Part shown: positions 19,792-32,420 of the stretch, in pieces
How the letters are laid out: the number at the start of each line of letters is the position of its first letter
How positions within the stretch are numbered: the first letter of the stretch is position 1
From: Symsagittifera roscoffensis
Taxonomy: Eukaryota > Xenacoelomorpha > Acoela > Convolutidae
Reading direction: 5' to 3'
NCBI RefSeq assembly: GCF_963678635.1
Contig: NC_087064.1
Coordinates: forward strand, 21,688,509 to 21,752,508
Length of the DNA stretch: 64,000 bases
The notes under the pieces: model-generated
What the model was told of the DNA's origin: nothing
Database searches by the model: none
The model's input: the letters and a program-made list of their open reading frames with translations, nothing else
Made by a program: the position numbers and the translations under genes

Positions 19792-21223
19792 TTCATTGTT
19801 TGCAAAAAAAAAGGTTTTTTTTTCTTAATGAAATTTTTGCTAGAATACTATGCCATTTGGCTAAAAATTTATTATCAAGCTTTTTGTGATTTACGTCATT
19901 TGAGACGTAATCAATAAGTAATCATTTGAGACATTAGTTTTTAGGTCACGTTGACGTATGTGAAAAAGACTTCTTTTGTTCAATTGTCAAACCTAATTTT
20001 AAATTTTGTCCCAGTCGACTAAGTGACAAAGCCCATACTTTTCAATCGTGAAACAAAAGAATTTCGTTGAGTGGGTTTTGCTGAAGTTTGAACCTCTTCG
20101 GAAGTTGAATGGATCAATTGAGCAATCTCAACCCCCCTCCCATCCCCATTCTCTCGTGGGGGGGGGGGTGGGGAGAGCTCAATAGGTACTTGAGACATGT
20201 TTATAACCACTTCAAAGTTGTTTGAATGATATGAAATCATAAATCAGGTTTTTCAACGATAGTGGAACGCCAAAATTTACAATATCAAAGCTCAAAAGTT
20301 AAATTTAGAGTGAAAAAAGGATCAATGAAACTGAGACGACTTTAGTCGCATAAAGCGCCTTTTTTCTGTCCTAAATGGAAAAAAGCAATTTTAATGTGCT
20401 GCGGAGAACAGTTTTTGATATTCAGATACAAGGCTAGAGCACCAACCCTGGAAAGTGGCTTTGCTCGTTTTTTTCTCGAAACTCATAAAATAAAGTTCAG
20501 TCAGTCAATTGATAGCGTGCTACCAATTTTTCTCGATACTCATGTAAATTAAACTTCAGTCAGTCAATTGATAGCATGATACAAGCACATTAACCATCTA
20601 CTTGCGATTGCTGACGTCTTTTTGTACCGTTATACTGTCTTTGCTTGGGGGAGATAGCTCCATTGGTCATTATGGGGGGTGGAGATTGCTCAATTGATCC
20701 AGTTGAACTACTGATATTTCATTGAAAATATGTGACACGTCTATAGTATGAACTATTCCCCAGTCGAGGTTTGCCATTTATGTTTCGACTGAGACAGGTC
20801 GATCACATGTCAGAGTTCGACCGAAAACCATAGTCGAGAAGCCCTTATAGTCGAACTCAAAGTCGAGTCAGTCGAAACGAAGTCGAACACAAACAATTTA
20901 TTTCTCGCTGTGACTTTTCTACTGAAGGAAAGAACGATAATTAATTTTGTCCAAAAGTATGAATAACATAACGAAATACTGAAGATAATAATGAACCCTT
21001 GTAATGGGCAAATCACAAGATCAGGTGAACTGTTCTAAGCTTCGATATTTTACAAGATTTACGTATTCAAACTAAATTGTATTAACAAAAAGTACTCCGA
21101 AAGTTACCACTACAGGTTACGAACCCCTACTGATTGGGAGTCGCGCGTGTTGCTGCTAGACCAACTTGCCTTTGAGAAACATTAAAATCGAAATTTTTTA
21201 ATCCGAGCTCATTAATTGAAATT
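19792..21223. other. Non-coding DNA with small repeats
   Basis: Holds a C-tract/G-tract inverted pair at 20118-20175 near 'caattgagcaatct', a ~58-bp tandem duplication (20469-20584), a second G-rich copy of the 'ctcaattgatcc' phrase (20645-20705), and a cluster of GTCGA motifs (20763-20886). No gene is recognised. Confidence 0.5.
20469..20584. repeat. Tandem duplication, two ~58-bp units
   Basis: Both units contain 'ttttctcga(a/t)actcat', then 'cttcagtcagtcaattgata' (one with gttcag) and 'gc(g/a)tg'. They lie at 20469-20526 and 20527-20584. Confidence 0.7.
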
Positions 21224-21931
21224 TTTTCGCTTTCCCATTTCCTGCCAAATAATTTTGCCTCAACCCCCCTTTCCGTGAACGAAGTAACCCCTTGGTCAAA
21301 ATTGTTCTTTAGTATCAATTAATTTACCCTTTCCAAGCATTGGGTTAGGACCAGGAATCAAAATCGTGCTCCAGGGTTTAGTGACAAGGACGTTATAAGA
21401 AAAGCTCAATTAGAAATATATGAAACTAACTAAATTATTCTTAATCATAAAACTTTTATTCCGAACATTGGGCGCAATTGTAAAACTAGTACAGCAACCG
21501 TAAATTAGAACCCCATTCAGGTTAAACGATTTAATTTTTGATTTATAATAGCTTATCAGCTGACCTCTTGGTACAAAATGACTTAGGTTACAGATTAAAC
21601 AACAGTGATCAGTTTTCTAAATATATACTGAAAATAAGTTGGAATTTTTAATTTTGGATCATTGAGAAGTCCCTAAAATTTGCAGAATGGTATAACTTAA
21701 AGCGTGAAATTTCCTCAATTCTTCGTTTCATTTCTTTTTGTACCTAACCACATCTCAAAGAGACAAGCTATATGTGGCAGAGACCCAATGCAAAGACGTA
21801 ATGCTTCCTAATTTTTAACTTTCAACATATGTTCTAATGTTTAGTTGCGAGAAACACATTAAAACTCCGTATGTTCACGGAAAGGGGGGTTGAGGCAAAA
21901 AAAACTTGACAGGAAATGGGAAAACAAAAAA
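21224..21931. mobile_element. Possible non-autonomous TIR element, ~700 bp
   Basis: An arm at 21224-21280 (...tttcctgcc... cctcaacccccctttccgtg...) is the inverted complement of 21873-21931 (cacggaaaggggggttgagg ... ggaaatgggaaaa), about 85% over 57 bases. The enclosed ~590 bases have no ORF. A MITE or deleted DNA transposon fits, but target-site duplications were not identified. Confidence 0.5.
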
Positions 21932-23669
21932 ACTGGCAATTTTTCCTGTATAGTGTGAACAATGTCTAGCCTGTACTCAAGTTAACAACCTAAATGTAGA
22001 CTCTGAAAAAACATAGCGCAAAAAACAGGGTTGCACTTCAGAAAAAAGTTGTACAAGGAAAACATCATGCACCTGAATAATGCTACTTTACTGATGATAA
22101 ACGCTCAGAATAACAGGAGTAGAAAAAAATTATGGAACATAATAATACGGAACATACAGAATAGAAATATGGATCATTACTACAATATTACCTCTCATTC
22201 ATAGCTGCAACTCAATTCCAGCAGAATAATTGGTGAAAAACTGGTGAAAAATAATTGTTCTGATGGTGGAATTGAAGCTCAATACCGACTTTTTTGCTGT
22301 TTTTTTTAAATGCAATAAGTCAATCTGTTTTGCATAAGTCTTTATATATTCCTCTTTATTGTTTTTAGTTGCTCAGGAAATTTGAGATTGTATTGCACTT
22401 AAGTTTGCGCAGGAATTTAGAGATTGTTTTTGCACGTCGCCGAATTTCGTTTCATCTTCATTGTTTGCCCTTGATAAAAGAAAAAAAGAGAAATTTTTTG
22501 AAAGAAAAATCCGTTTTGTTATAATTGCTTATACGTCTACATGCTTTTTGCATTGATAACTCCATCTACACTTAGCAATAATTCTATGGATTATGTTTCT
22601 CGTTTTGTGTTCAAATTGTTTATACGTTTACGTTGTTTTGGCAATAATCAACTTAGCTACACTTCAATTTTTTTCTATGGATTATCCTTTTTCTTTTCGA
22701 AGGCCATCTAATTTTTTTCTTGATTCCTAGCTGAGTATACTCATCAGTTAGGCTAGCTCAAACTTTTTGGCCAGGATATCAATGAGAAAAATATTGCATG
22801 GCTCCAATGATAAAATTCAATGAGAATTATATCAAACATCCACTTTGAATTCAAATACCGGTAGTCTAATGGTTTATATCTCTGAAGTTTCGTCAAATCA
22901 TTCATTTATAATTTTGTATCCTGAGAAAAGGAGTGGAAGCATATATTTCTTGGCCATCTTCGATTTGTTTGTCTTCATATTCTCATGCTTTAGTTTTCTC
23001 ACAACTGCCTCGTATGTTAAAGTTAAAGAAAAATGTTAAAAGTCGTTTTAAGATTCGGATTTCGCCATCCTGAAAATATTATCGTATCTCCATTCTTTGT
23101 TTTAGCCACAGTTTTTGCCACACAGTTTGATACAAGAGAACTGTAAAGGTTGTGAATCTTCGTGACAAAAAGTCTGAATTACCAAACAAGTTGAAAGAAA
23201 TTGAAGCCAAATTGGGTTATGCTTCTGTTTCTGTCGGATATGATTCATCAATCGTTATGAAAAATGATTCACTGTCAAATTTAACAATATTATGACCAGG
23301 GATGATTTTGATATGCTCAAAATTGTATCCATCCAGTTTTAAAGTGTCCCGCAAGCATTACTCATTACCGGGACAAATGAATAACGGTCAATCTTTGCAG
23401 AGTAACAAATAAATAATATGTTGGGTAACAAACACTGTTGCAACAATTATCAATGTAGGTTACATGGTTTTTGTATTGTCAAATTGTATCGTCTGTGTTT
23501 TCGTGCTTGAGGATACTTCTCCGAGAATTTTCACTCACCAAATCTTCATCTTCAGTATTGGTATCATAAGCTGGATGTCCCTATTTCAAGTCAATTTCTT
23601 CAACATGGAGCTTATCACAAAACAGTTACATTCTGCTCGTGATTGAACAACCCTGTCGAATTCTTTTTT
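21932..23669. other. AT-rich DNA, possible copia-element 5' debris
   Basis: Around 23140-23300 a short coding-like stretch on the plus strand reads KSELPNKLKEIEAKLGYA before losing frame. It may be part of the copia-like remnant that follows, but I cannot place it in a domain. The rest is unremarkable. Confidence 0.3.
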
Positions 23670-25700
23670 TCAACATTCCAGATCAACCAAATGTTGCTTT
23701 TTGGTTACCAAAAAATGCGTTGTGATGAAGTATTTGGCTTTGGTTGGTCAGTTTTTTGACAAGGTTGTTTGAAATCAAAAGAATCTAAGCGAATTGATAA
23801 AAGACATATCNNNNNNNNNNNNNNNNNNNNNNNNNNNNNNNNNNNNNNNNNNNNNNNNNNNNNNNNNNNNNNNNNNNNNNNNNNNNNNNNNNNNNNNNNN
23901 NNNNNNNNNNNNNNNNNNNNNNNNNNNNNNNNNNNNNNNNNNNNNNNNNNNNNNNNNNNNNNNNNNNNNNNNNNNNNNNNNNNNNNNNNNNNNNNNNNNN
24001 NNNNNNNNNNATTTTCCTCTCAAGTAACAGCAGACAATTCCATCAGCCAATATTTGAAACTAAAAGGTTGCAATACAAAATGATATCAATAGTCTTGTAG
24101 AAAAAAACAGAATGGGATCTTGTGTTTTACTTGCTGGAAAACCATTATCAAAAAGTTGATGGTTTTTAATATGTAAAAAAGATGGTTTAGTCGAACGCTA
24201 GAAGAAGATTTTATTTGGATAACGAATTTAGCCAAAGAAATTGTCGAAATTCTACTGATAATTTTCACCTTCATTTATGAAGTGATTTATTTGCTCATCA
24301 TTTGCACTTGCAGCACAGCATGGTCCAAAAAAAGCGACGAATTGTTCTCGAATTCTACTATAGAGGAAGAAACTTTCACTGAGCAACCTCGTGGGTTTGT
24401 GCCCGAAAAAATTTTGTATGCAAGCTCAATGCATGCTTTTACGCTTAAAACAAGCCACTTTATTTTGGAATCAGTTTTAAACAAAACTATTTTAGAAACT
24501 TGGCTAATAAGATGTTTTGTAGAGACGTGTTTGTTTTCTCGTCTTTAAAGAGTGAATTTCATTGCTATTTATGTTGTTGACAAGATTATTTTGTTGTTGA
24601 CGACAAATCAGTATAATAGTTAGTTGCCAATTTTGATAAGCTTTTTCGCATTGAAGATAAGGGCGTTTCCGAATGATCTTTGAATGTAAAAGCTCACGTT
24701 AGTGACAAATGATTGGTCCCACTTTCACACACCAATATTTTGCCCCTCTTAAAGTTAGTGGCACATTTTGCCGCTCGCACGTTTCGCCCCTAACACTTTT
24801 CGTCCTCGCACGTTTCACTTTTAACCTCTTACACAGTTAATTAACCGCCGCCTTCTTAATGTACATTTTAAAGGACCAAACTTGTGGGGTCGAAGTGTGT
24901 GTGGGAGGAAATATTCAAGTAATTTCATAAAGAGTTGAATTTTGTCAGGAAAGAATTGTGTGAATACTCTCTCAGACATATAAAACTTTCTCAAGAAAAT
25001 TGTGCCAAAAATTTAATCGACAATCGAAATATGCATACTTGTTAATTAGTTCATCAAACTGTGGTTACATCTAAAATGCAACTGATGATAAAAATTCAAC
25101 TGATTGTTCACTTTTTCAGCAGTTAGGAAATACGTTTGCAGTAATTGTTTCTATCAAGCGTGCAAAAATCCAACAGTGTAAGATTCTATTGCGGCTAAAA
25201 GAATACCACTTTGTTCACAGGACACGAGCAATTCCCTTGCTGATCCACGAAATGATAATGGTGTAGACATTTTTGCGTGCAGTGATGCCGAGTGGGCAGA
25301 TAACTAGACCAAAAACTGCGTATCTGCTATGGTTAATAAGTTGAAAGAGTTAAATTTATTTCTTTGTTAACATTATCTACATGTAAGAATTGGGGTAAAT
25401 GATTTTGTTGGCCTTGGCTCAGAGAAACTGTTTCCTGAAAATGATGGCGAAAATGAAGGCATGTTTTCGAAAATATCAGCTATAATACTACTACCCCTAT
25501 CTTATTCGGTGACAACCAAGGAGCAATCTGTGTGGCACATGAAACTGCTTTGAGGTCAAAAAGTGAATTTATCAGACAAAAAAAAATCACGTGTTCCCTT
25601 GGCGCAGATATACAAGGTTCTCTTTGAAAAAGACTTTTGAGGAAGAGTTTTGAAATAATTGACTATGTTTGGTCAGTTGCCTGATCTGATTTTTCAGAAA
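23670..25700 (+). mobile_element. Degenerate Ty1/copia-like element, copy 1 (contains the N gap)
   Basis: Plus-strand remnants in copia order. RT: EEETFTEQPRGFV (around 24365-24405), LETW.IRC..ETCLF (about 24490-24540) and the catalytic box as IYVVD (24567-24581, one Asp lost from YVDD). RNase H: a CSDAEWADN box (about 25278-25306) and GDNQGAICVAHETALRSKSEF (25512-25570), equivalent to the 'DNQSAI..A.N...H.RSKH' motif of copia RNase H. Stops and frameshifts separate all pieces. From about 24040 on it aligns by eye with copy 2 (about 30430 on). Copy 1 has an unrelated insert at about 24715-24905. Part of the element is hidden by 200 N. Confidence 0.7.
23811..24010. other. Assembly gap, 200 N
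   Basis: Exactly 200 unknown bases, probably a placeholder of unknown true length inside a repetitive element. ORFs that run through it are meaningless. Confidence 0.95.
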
Positions 25701-26454
25701 TAAAATGTTTGAATCGAACTTCTAAATGGTATCTTCAAAAAAAGATTGAAACATTAATGACAAAGTTTTTCTATCTTCTAAAATGTTATCTAAACAAGAA
25801 TAGTCGGTTAATGTGTGACCAGCACCAAATTTTCCGACCATAGTCTTTAGAAAACTACGATTTAGAAAGATTTTTTCTCCAATTTAGTGCTGTTTTTTCA
25901 CTGCTTGGTGTGATAAAAAGATCTGACGTTAAACCCTAATTTAGGCATATTAGACAGTAGTCATAGTAAAATAGGCAAATTGAACGAAATTTTTGTTCTA
26001 AAAAGTCTAGAAAAACGTTTGAAAAAATCAAAAATTTGCAGAAATTATTTAAACTCTTTGAAGTTCTTGGTTCGCAAACTGCTGCTAAAAAACTCCAACA
26101 ACAAGTTTTACTTGCTTAAAATTAGCTTTAGGGTCTTAAATTAGGCATAATTCAGATTGTAGCCTTTTCGCTTGCTTTATTTGCTTGAATTAAGAAGAAA
26201 AATGAAAAATTTCAAAGCGGTTTTTTTTCGATTTTTCGACACTGAGAAAATTTTTGGTAAGTTTTTTAGTATGGTTCGAATAACAACGGAAAGGACTTTA
26301 GTTTGATATATCTTTCAACACAGTTCGATCATTATTTGTGCTAACTGATTTTGTGCAGAAAATAAAAGCAAAAAAAACTAAAACTCACCCGAATACAAAG
26401 CTCCGCCCCATTTTCAGTAGTCAGAACATTAACTTTGTTTAACGTTAATGTCTA
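25701..26454. other. AT-rich DNA after copia copy 1
   Basis: No ORF or repeat is recognised. The element's 3' LTR would be expected here, but no partner copy was found upstream. Confidence 0.35.
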
Positions 26455-26794
26455 CCTCATCAAACTATGCCAAAAGAAAACATCTGGAAAGGCTCAGAAA
26501 AAACACGAAACAGATTGGACGCGGGCACTTGCATGAGCATAAAAATTGCTGGAAGAGGGATTATGGAGTCATGGGATTATCCTTGTCTGGGTGCATAAAG
26601 TCAAAATCAACAAATAAAGTTGATAAAGTCAAATAAAGTTGATTTTGACTTTATGCACCCAGACAAGGATAATCCCATGACTCCATTATCCCTCTTCCAG
26701 CAATTTTTATGCTCATGCAAGTGCCCGCGTCCAATCTGTTTCGTGTTTTTTCTGAGCCTTTCCAGATGTTTTCTTTTGGCATAGTTTGATGAGG
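26455..26794. repeat. Near-perfect inverted repeat, two 157-bp arms, 26-bp spacer
   Basis: 26455-26611 and 26638-26794 are reverse complements over 157 bases with one mismatch seen (t in gggattatgg on the left; its pair on the right gives gggataatgg). The spacer is 26 bases. Mirror-image ORFs appear on the two strands because of the symmetry and are not genes. A diverged single arm occurs at 32341-32420, so the arm belongs to a dispersed repeat. Transcripts would fold into a ~157-bp hairpin. Confidence 0.95.
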
Positions 26795-29418
26795 CAGTCT
26801 CAAATTTTGAATCACGTTTTTCACTCAATTTTTCTTTTTTCATCTTTTCTTAAGTATCAGTATTGTGCTCTTGTTATTCATCTTAAGTTAAGGATGTCAG
26901 CACCACGAAAACTCATCCGTTTCCAGACAACGCCCAAATAAGTGGCCGAGACGTTTTCACTTATTCCAAGGTTAAGCTCTATTTTTTTCTCAGATCTAGA
27001 CTCAAGCCTCATTCTCTAGACTGAAGCCTAAATTTGGTCTTTCTCGTTTAAGATTACCTAACTGAAGTGTTTTCTCGGCCCAGAGTTTGAGTACTACGAC
27101 AATTAAAATTTTAATAAAAGCGGCTCTAGTCTCAACTCTCAAAAAAAGGGGTTGTAAAGGATTCAAATAACATCAAATTAAAACTGATATTCACCCTGAC
27201 TTGATGATTTCGAGTGCTCCTCAGCCTTCATCAGTAGCGATGTTCATCCTGACTGCTGTCGAACTTCTCGTTGAAACATTGCCTTGTTTCGATTTTTTTC
27301 GTATGGTTCTCCACTGATTATCTAGTTTGGCCATCGTTTTCATTCTCTACTTTTTCTTACAAATTGAAAACTAGGATCCCTGTTGGTTCTCCGTGGCTTT
27401 GTTTTCGGTGACGGTGTGATGACAGGCCATTATCAAGGCATCTGATGTGTCTGACATGATCAATCTCACGGAACACAAAATGCCCGAACTCCTCTTGCTA
27501 GGCTCAATCAAGAATCAAGCTGAGCCTTGTTTTGCGCCAGTAGATCATAGACTGTTTGTATTTTCTACCCTATTTCACTTTATATTTCAACATCAGGGTT
27601 CCAGAGTCAGCCAGCTAAATAACACGAGAACACATCTGAGATTCAGTTCTGACAAAAGGGTTGGCCATAGGACACTGTACCAATGAAGGAACTCTCATTT
27701 AAATTTCGTTTTCACTCTATTTTTAATCGATTTCTCTCAAGCTCTAGCTTCATTCTGTCTAGATTGATTGAATTGGTTCATTCAGTCTAGATTATTAACT
27801 TCAGATGACTGTTGGGGGCCCAGTCTCTTTGTCTCTTGTCTACTCCTTGTCCAATGGCTAGCTCTCCAACTATTTCACTAAATCTGAAGCAACTCACAAC
27901 GTGCGAGTTCAATTCTGCTTGAGGTCTTTTCACAAATGAGCCTCGGTTACTCACTCATCGGGCTATGTTCATCTGAATCTCGCGTTCATTTCCTTGATCT
28001 CGGCTTCATAGATGACGGAATCAGTGTAGTCAAACAAACGTGCCTCCCTTTTCAAATTTGTCATCCGCTGGCTCTAGTTAACCCCCACTTATAACTCTTC
28101 ATTCTCAAAACTTTCCAGTCTCCTTGCTAAAAAATTAATTATTATATTTTTTTAAATGCTGATTCAGTATGTTTATTTGTTTTAGCTCACGTAACATCAT
28201 TTTCATGTATAACTTTAGAGTAGTTCTGACTTTACAGAACCGAGCCACTTTCCTCACTCCTCTCAGAGGGGTCATCTAATTCAGTAGCGGTACTCGAGTT
28301 ATAGTATCCAATGTCGTTCCAATCAGAACAGGCTGTCCATAAGCCGTTACCGTATTTCACAACTTCTTCTTCGAGTCTTTTAATTCGATCTTCCACTGGG
28401 AATTAAATTAACTGGGCTACCAAAGCTTCACCCAACAAGAGATAAGTTAGCGTATCCGCTCTATGGCGTATCCGCTCAGTCATCTCCAGTCAGTCCTTCG
28501 TCGAAGCTGTTTTAAAGCGCTCCCTTTTTTTTAAAAGCGGCAATTCTTTTGCGTCCCACTGATCGATTTTTTTGATATTTATATTGATTCCCTTTGGCGG
28601 TTTCCAAGTTTGTGATACGGGAACATAAAACGCAGCGATGAACTCTTGTTTGCGTCCCTGATAAGACAACTCCTGTACTCGCAGTCGGTGAGATGCCCTA
28701 TTTCTCGTTCCGTTTTTCTCGCGCCTTGGTCAATTTCTTTCACTTCTCTGTAGTTGGGGCACTTGTATGTCAACCCTGCACTTTTAATAAATTTTCCGCT
28801 ATTTCATGTTCGATACGCTTTTCTTTTGAACGCATGAAGAGGCCAAGTGTCCGATATACAACGGATCCTAGTCAGGAGCGAAATTGCTAAATGTCTTTCT
28901 ACAGGCGTTCTCAAGTGGCAAGAGATTCCATGACTTTGAGTGAAATTGAACGTTTCCGTTTTTTGCACACCGCATCAATTTTGACACAAACTGATTTGTA
29001 AAGCTCATCTCTATCTCAATAGGATCTCCAATTTTGCCTTATAGAACTTTTTCATTCATTCGTTACCTTAAGACTCTTTATTCAATCCAATTTGTCACCG
29101 CGCAATCTATAACGCTGATCAGACTAAAAATCAAGAGAGAATACTGTAGGCCGACACCGATGGAATCCGGGAATCAAACGTCACCATGAGAACATGCATG
29201 AATGAAGGTTACAAACTCCTTGAGGCTTTATACTAGTACTAGGGGATCAGATTGCTTTGCTTAACTTAGCTTTGCAAGCAGTGGCAACCCACCAGCGGTG
29301 TTCTCCATGTCAAGTCTAGTTTTGGATTTGTGATCTTCATCAGTCAAGAATCGGTTGTGCTCTAAGAGATACTGTACAAACAGTTTTCAGGACTGCGGCC
29401 GATTAATAGGAACCCGTT
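26795..29418. other. Non-coding region, somewhat higher GC, no gene recognised
   Basis: Recurring 'tctagact' phrases (26995-27025 and 27760-27795) and short ORFs without domains. 26800-26870 (aatcacgtttttcactcaat) resembles 32415-32490, continuing the similarity of the inverted-repeat arm to the copy near 32.3 kb. Confidence 0.4.
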
Positions 29419-31990
29419 TTGATGCTGAGATTTTTTTACTCGTTGACAAGGGGCCCACGCAGTGATATTGACGAGAACAAGTGTCAAGTAATCAAAAATT
29501 CTCCAGATGCTGCAAGTTCAAAAAGGGTTATGGCTATTGTGATGAACTGTGGATGCACGAACCATATCATTCCACACAAATCGATGTTGAAGACTCTTTC
29601 TATGCAGGAGTGGCACAGAAGTCCGATGTTTACGTTTATTGAGGATAGAACGCAACAGCGTATCGTAGGTCAAAACTATCAGAATCTGATTGTATCAGGG
29701 CGGTTGAAATTGTTGTATACACATGGAATCGTGTTCTTACATATGCTTTTATTGGCAATGAAACAACCTATAAAATGTTTTTTGGAAAACAACCCAGTGT
29801 TGATCATCTAAAAGTCTGATGCTGCTTATGTTTATCTACATTTGAAACCCATCAGTTTAACTTATTACCTAAAAGCCAAAAAGCAGTCCTGTCTATATTG
29901 TATATAATTTTCTGAAAAAAGTGTATTTGCTCCCGCATTGCAACGTTTTACAAAGAACAACTTCCAGGTCTCGATAACGGTAAACCTGTGTTTCTTTTGA
30001 TTTTTTTGAATCGATCTAACAATGACATAATGGGGGCTAAAATTGATTCAGTGGGGGTTAACAATCCACAAACAGGCCCAAATAACACAAACGAAGTTTT
30101 ACCTATATTTGAGCTGCCGTTGTCACCAACAGGAGGATCTTTTTCTACAAAAATTGATACTACTCAAAACGTATTTTCTGCAACTAGGCCTCATGAAGTA
30201 CAAAAAAGTCCATTCTGCTTAAATTCACGCCTAAATCCGACGAGTATTTTAGAAGTTTTGGAAAAAATCAACTATTTTGGAACGTCTTCGACCGGTCAGG
30301 TTGTTCAAAGACCAGCATGGAACTAGAAAAAAATTTTTCTACTGGAAGAAATAAACTGTATTTTGCAATGGCTAATAATTCAATGGCAATGTTCCTCGCA
30401 ATGATGAGTAGACAATTCGGTCAGCTTCTATTTGAAAATGACAGGTTGCAATGCAAAATATAGTAAAACATAGTCTAGTAAAAAATAAAATTTTGGATCT
30501 TGTTTTACTTCCAGAAAAAGCATTAAAAAACTAAATGGCTTTTTGATATGAAATTTAAAAAAAATGTTTTAAATGAACGATATAATGAACGTTATGAGGC
30601 TCAGGGATTTAGCGAAAATTATGGTCGAAAATATATTGAAAGTCTTCACTTTCATTTAGTACGACACTTATTCGCATATTGTTTGCAATTATAGCGCAAT
30701 AAGGTCCACAAATGCGACGAATCGTTATCAAAGATCTTTTTTGAGTTTTATTAAAGATGATGGCTTTTTTTGAGCAGACTTGTTGTTTTCTGTTTGGCAT
30801 TATTTTGTACGCTAGCTCAATTCATTTATTTTCGCTGTAAACTGAACGAGTGAAGGTCGAAATCAGTTTTAACGAAAAACTCTTTGAAACTTGGTTAATG
30901 AGAGGTTCTGTAGACACATGTTTATTTTATCTCTCTAAGGAATGAGTTTCATTGCTAAGTATTGTATTGACACGATCATTTTGATGTTGATGACAACTCA
31001 GTGCAACAGTTAGATGCAGATCTTGATAAACTTATTCGGACTTAAGATAAAGGCGTTCCCGAATGATCTTTATGTGTAAAAGCTCACGTTAATGAAAACA
31101 TATGAGCTTTTGTCTCTAAATGATATATGATAAGTTTAATCAAAACTGGAAAACACTTTTTTGCAAAACGGTTCACGAACATCAAAACAGTGTTTACATC
31201 TAAACTTGCAACTTATGATAAAATTCTTACTGATCGGTATCTTTCTCACCAGCTAGGAAGGGATTTCTTGTATTGAGCTGTAACAACTAGGCAAATTACT
31301 GCTTTTGCAGTAAGTTCACTCTAACAAACATGCAAAACTCGAAAAGTGAAAATGTTTTTTTGCAGCAAAAATAGTACAAAGGTGTTTAAAGCCTACGAGT
31401 TGTACCCTTACTTATTGACGACATGATAATGGTCTAGTCGTTTTTGCGTTCATTGATTCCCAATGGACAGACGACTTAACGACCAGAAAATCTGTATCTG
31501 GTATGGTTAACTAGTTCAAAAAACTAGACTCATCTGTTTTGTATCATAATCTTTATTTGTGAATAGTGTTATACGGCTCTGTCGTATTGGCTCAGAAAGC
31601 TTTGTTCTTGAAACATCTTTTTGAAAGTGATAGCTATAATACTACTATCCCTTTTTTGCTTCGTGGCAATCAATGAACAATCTGTGTAGCTCATGAAAAT
31701 GCTTCGAAGGTTAGAGTCAAACTTATCGAGAACAAAAATAAACTTTGTTCCGGAAAAGTTTCGCAATAGTAAGATAGATAACGTAAATATCCTCCCTCTA
31801 CATTTATGGTTTCGGATGTTTCGAGAAAAAAACTGCCACGTGTCCGCTTGAGCGCAGATATGCAAGCTTCTCCCTATAAATGACTTTTGACGAAAAGTAT
31901 TGCAATACTCGAGTGTGATTGGTCAATTTCTTGATATGATTTTTTGGGAACTGAAAATTTTGTCGAAATTTTTTTAATGGTATCTTAAAA
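29419..31990 (+). mobile_element. Degenerate Ty1/copia-like element, copy 2
   Basis: Protease: NCGCTNHIIPHKSML (from 29545), where the copia 'DSG.TNHI' active-site Asp is Asn. Integrase end: about 29730-29850 reads through 'YKMFFGKQPSVDHLK' once a frame change is allowed. RT: around 30880-30935 ETWLMRGSVDTCLF, with the catalytic box as 'YCIDTIIL' (about 30966-30990, degenerate). RNase H: VFAFIDSQWTDDLTTRKSVSG (31438-31500) and a decayed 'RGNQ.TICVAHENASK' (about 31660-31715). The integrase core and much of RT are missing. It aligns with copy 1 from the RT onwards. Confidence 0.75.
29988..30326 (+). pseudogene. Unassigned ORF inside copia copy 2
   Basis: 112 residues, rich in Asn, Thr, Pro and Ser (NNPQTGPNNTNEVLPIF, LSPTGGSFSTKID). 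It lies between the integrase and RT remnants, where copia polyproteins have a low-complexity linker, so it is probably that linker. No domain is present. Confidence 0.4.
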
Positions 31991-32340
31991 AAAGGCAACA
32001 AAACGATTTTCACTTAAGTCATTTTTTGCACGAGGTACTGTTCCTTTAAGCTTTAAAAATGATTTGAGTGAAAAAACATTTGTGCTTCTAGACCGACTCT
32101 CTAGTCTCGATTTGGCTTACGATCATTCGCAGCAGTCTCGTTCAGGATTCGGCGCTTGATGGTATTTGTAATCCAACAGCTCAACAGTTTCAATAATGAA
32201 AATTCGTGATAATAATCCCAGGGATGAAGCCAGGTTCAAATTTTTCCCACTAGCGCAACCCACCAGGATCTACAGGAGACTCCTGTCCTTGTCAGATATC
32301 TACTCTGATCCAGAGGATTTCTCCATCAAATTTTTGAGCA

Positions 32341-32420
32341 CCTCCAGCAGCTTTTATACACAAGAAAGTGCCCGCGTCCAACCCGTTGAGTTTTCATTTC
32401 TCATTGCCTTTCCAGATTGA
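32341..32420 (-). repeat. Diverged third copy of the 26.5-kb inverted-repeat arm
   Basis: agtgcccgcgtccaaccc and gcctttccagattga match 'aagtgcccgcgtccaatc' and 'gcctttccagatgtt' of the right arm at 26638-26794. Similarity continues into 'aatcacgttcaaatcgctca' as it does after 26795. Confidence 0.65.

Noticed and set aside
23769-24083. Open frames on both strands through the N gap
   Set aside because: The frames stay open only because N codons are not read as stops; flanking residues are few and do not match anything.
26448-26843. Two mirror-image ORFs of 62 and 78 codons
   Set aside because: They are the same sequence read from both arms of the inverted repeat; explained by symmetry, not coding.
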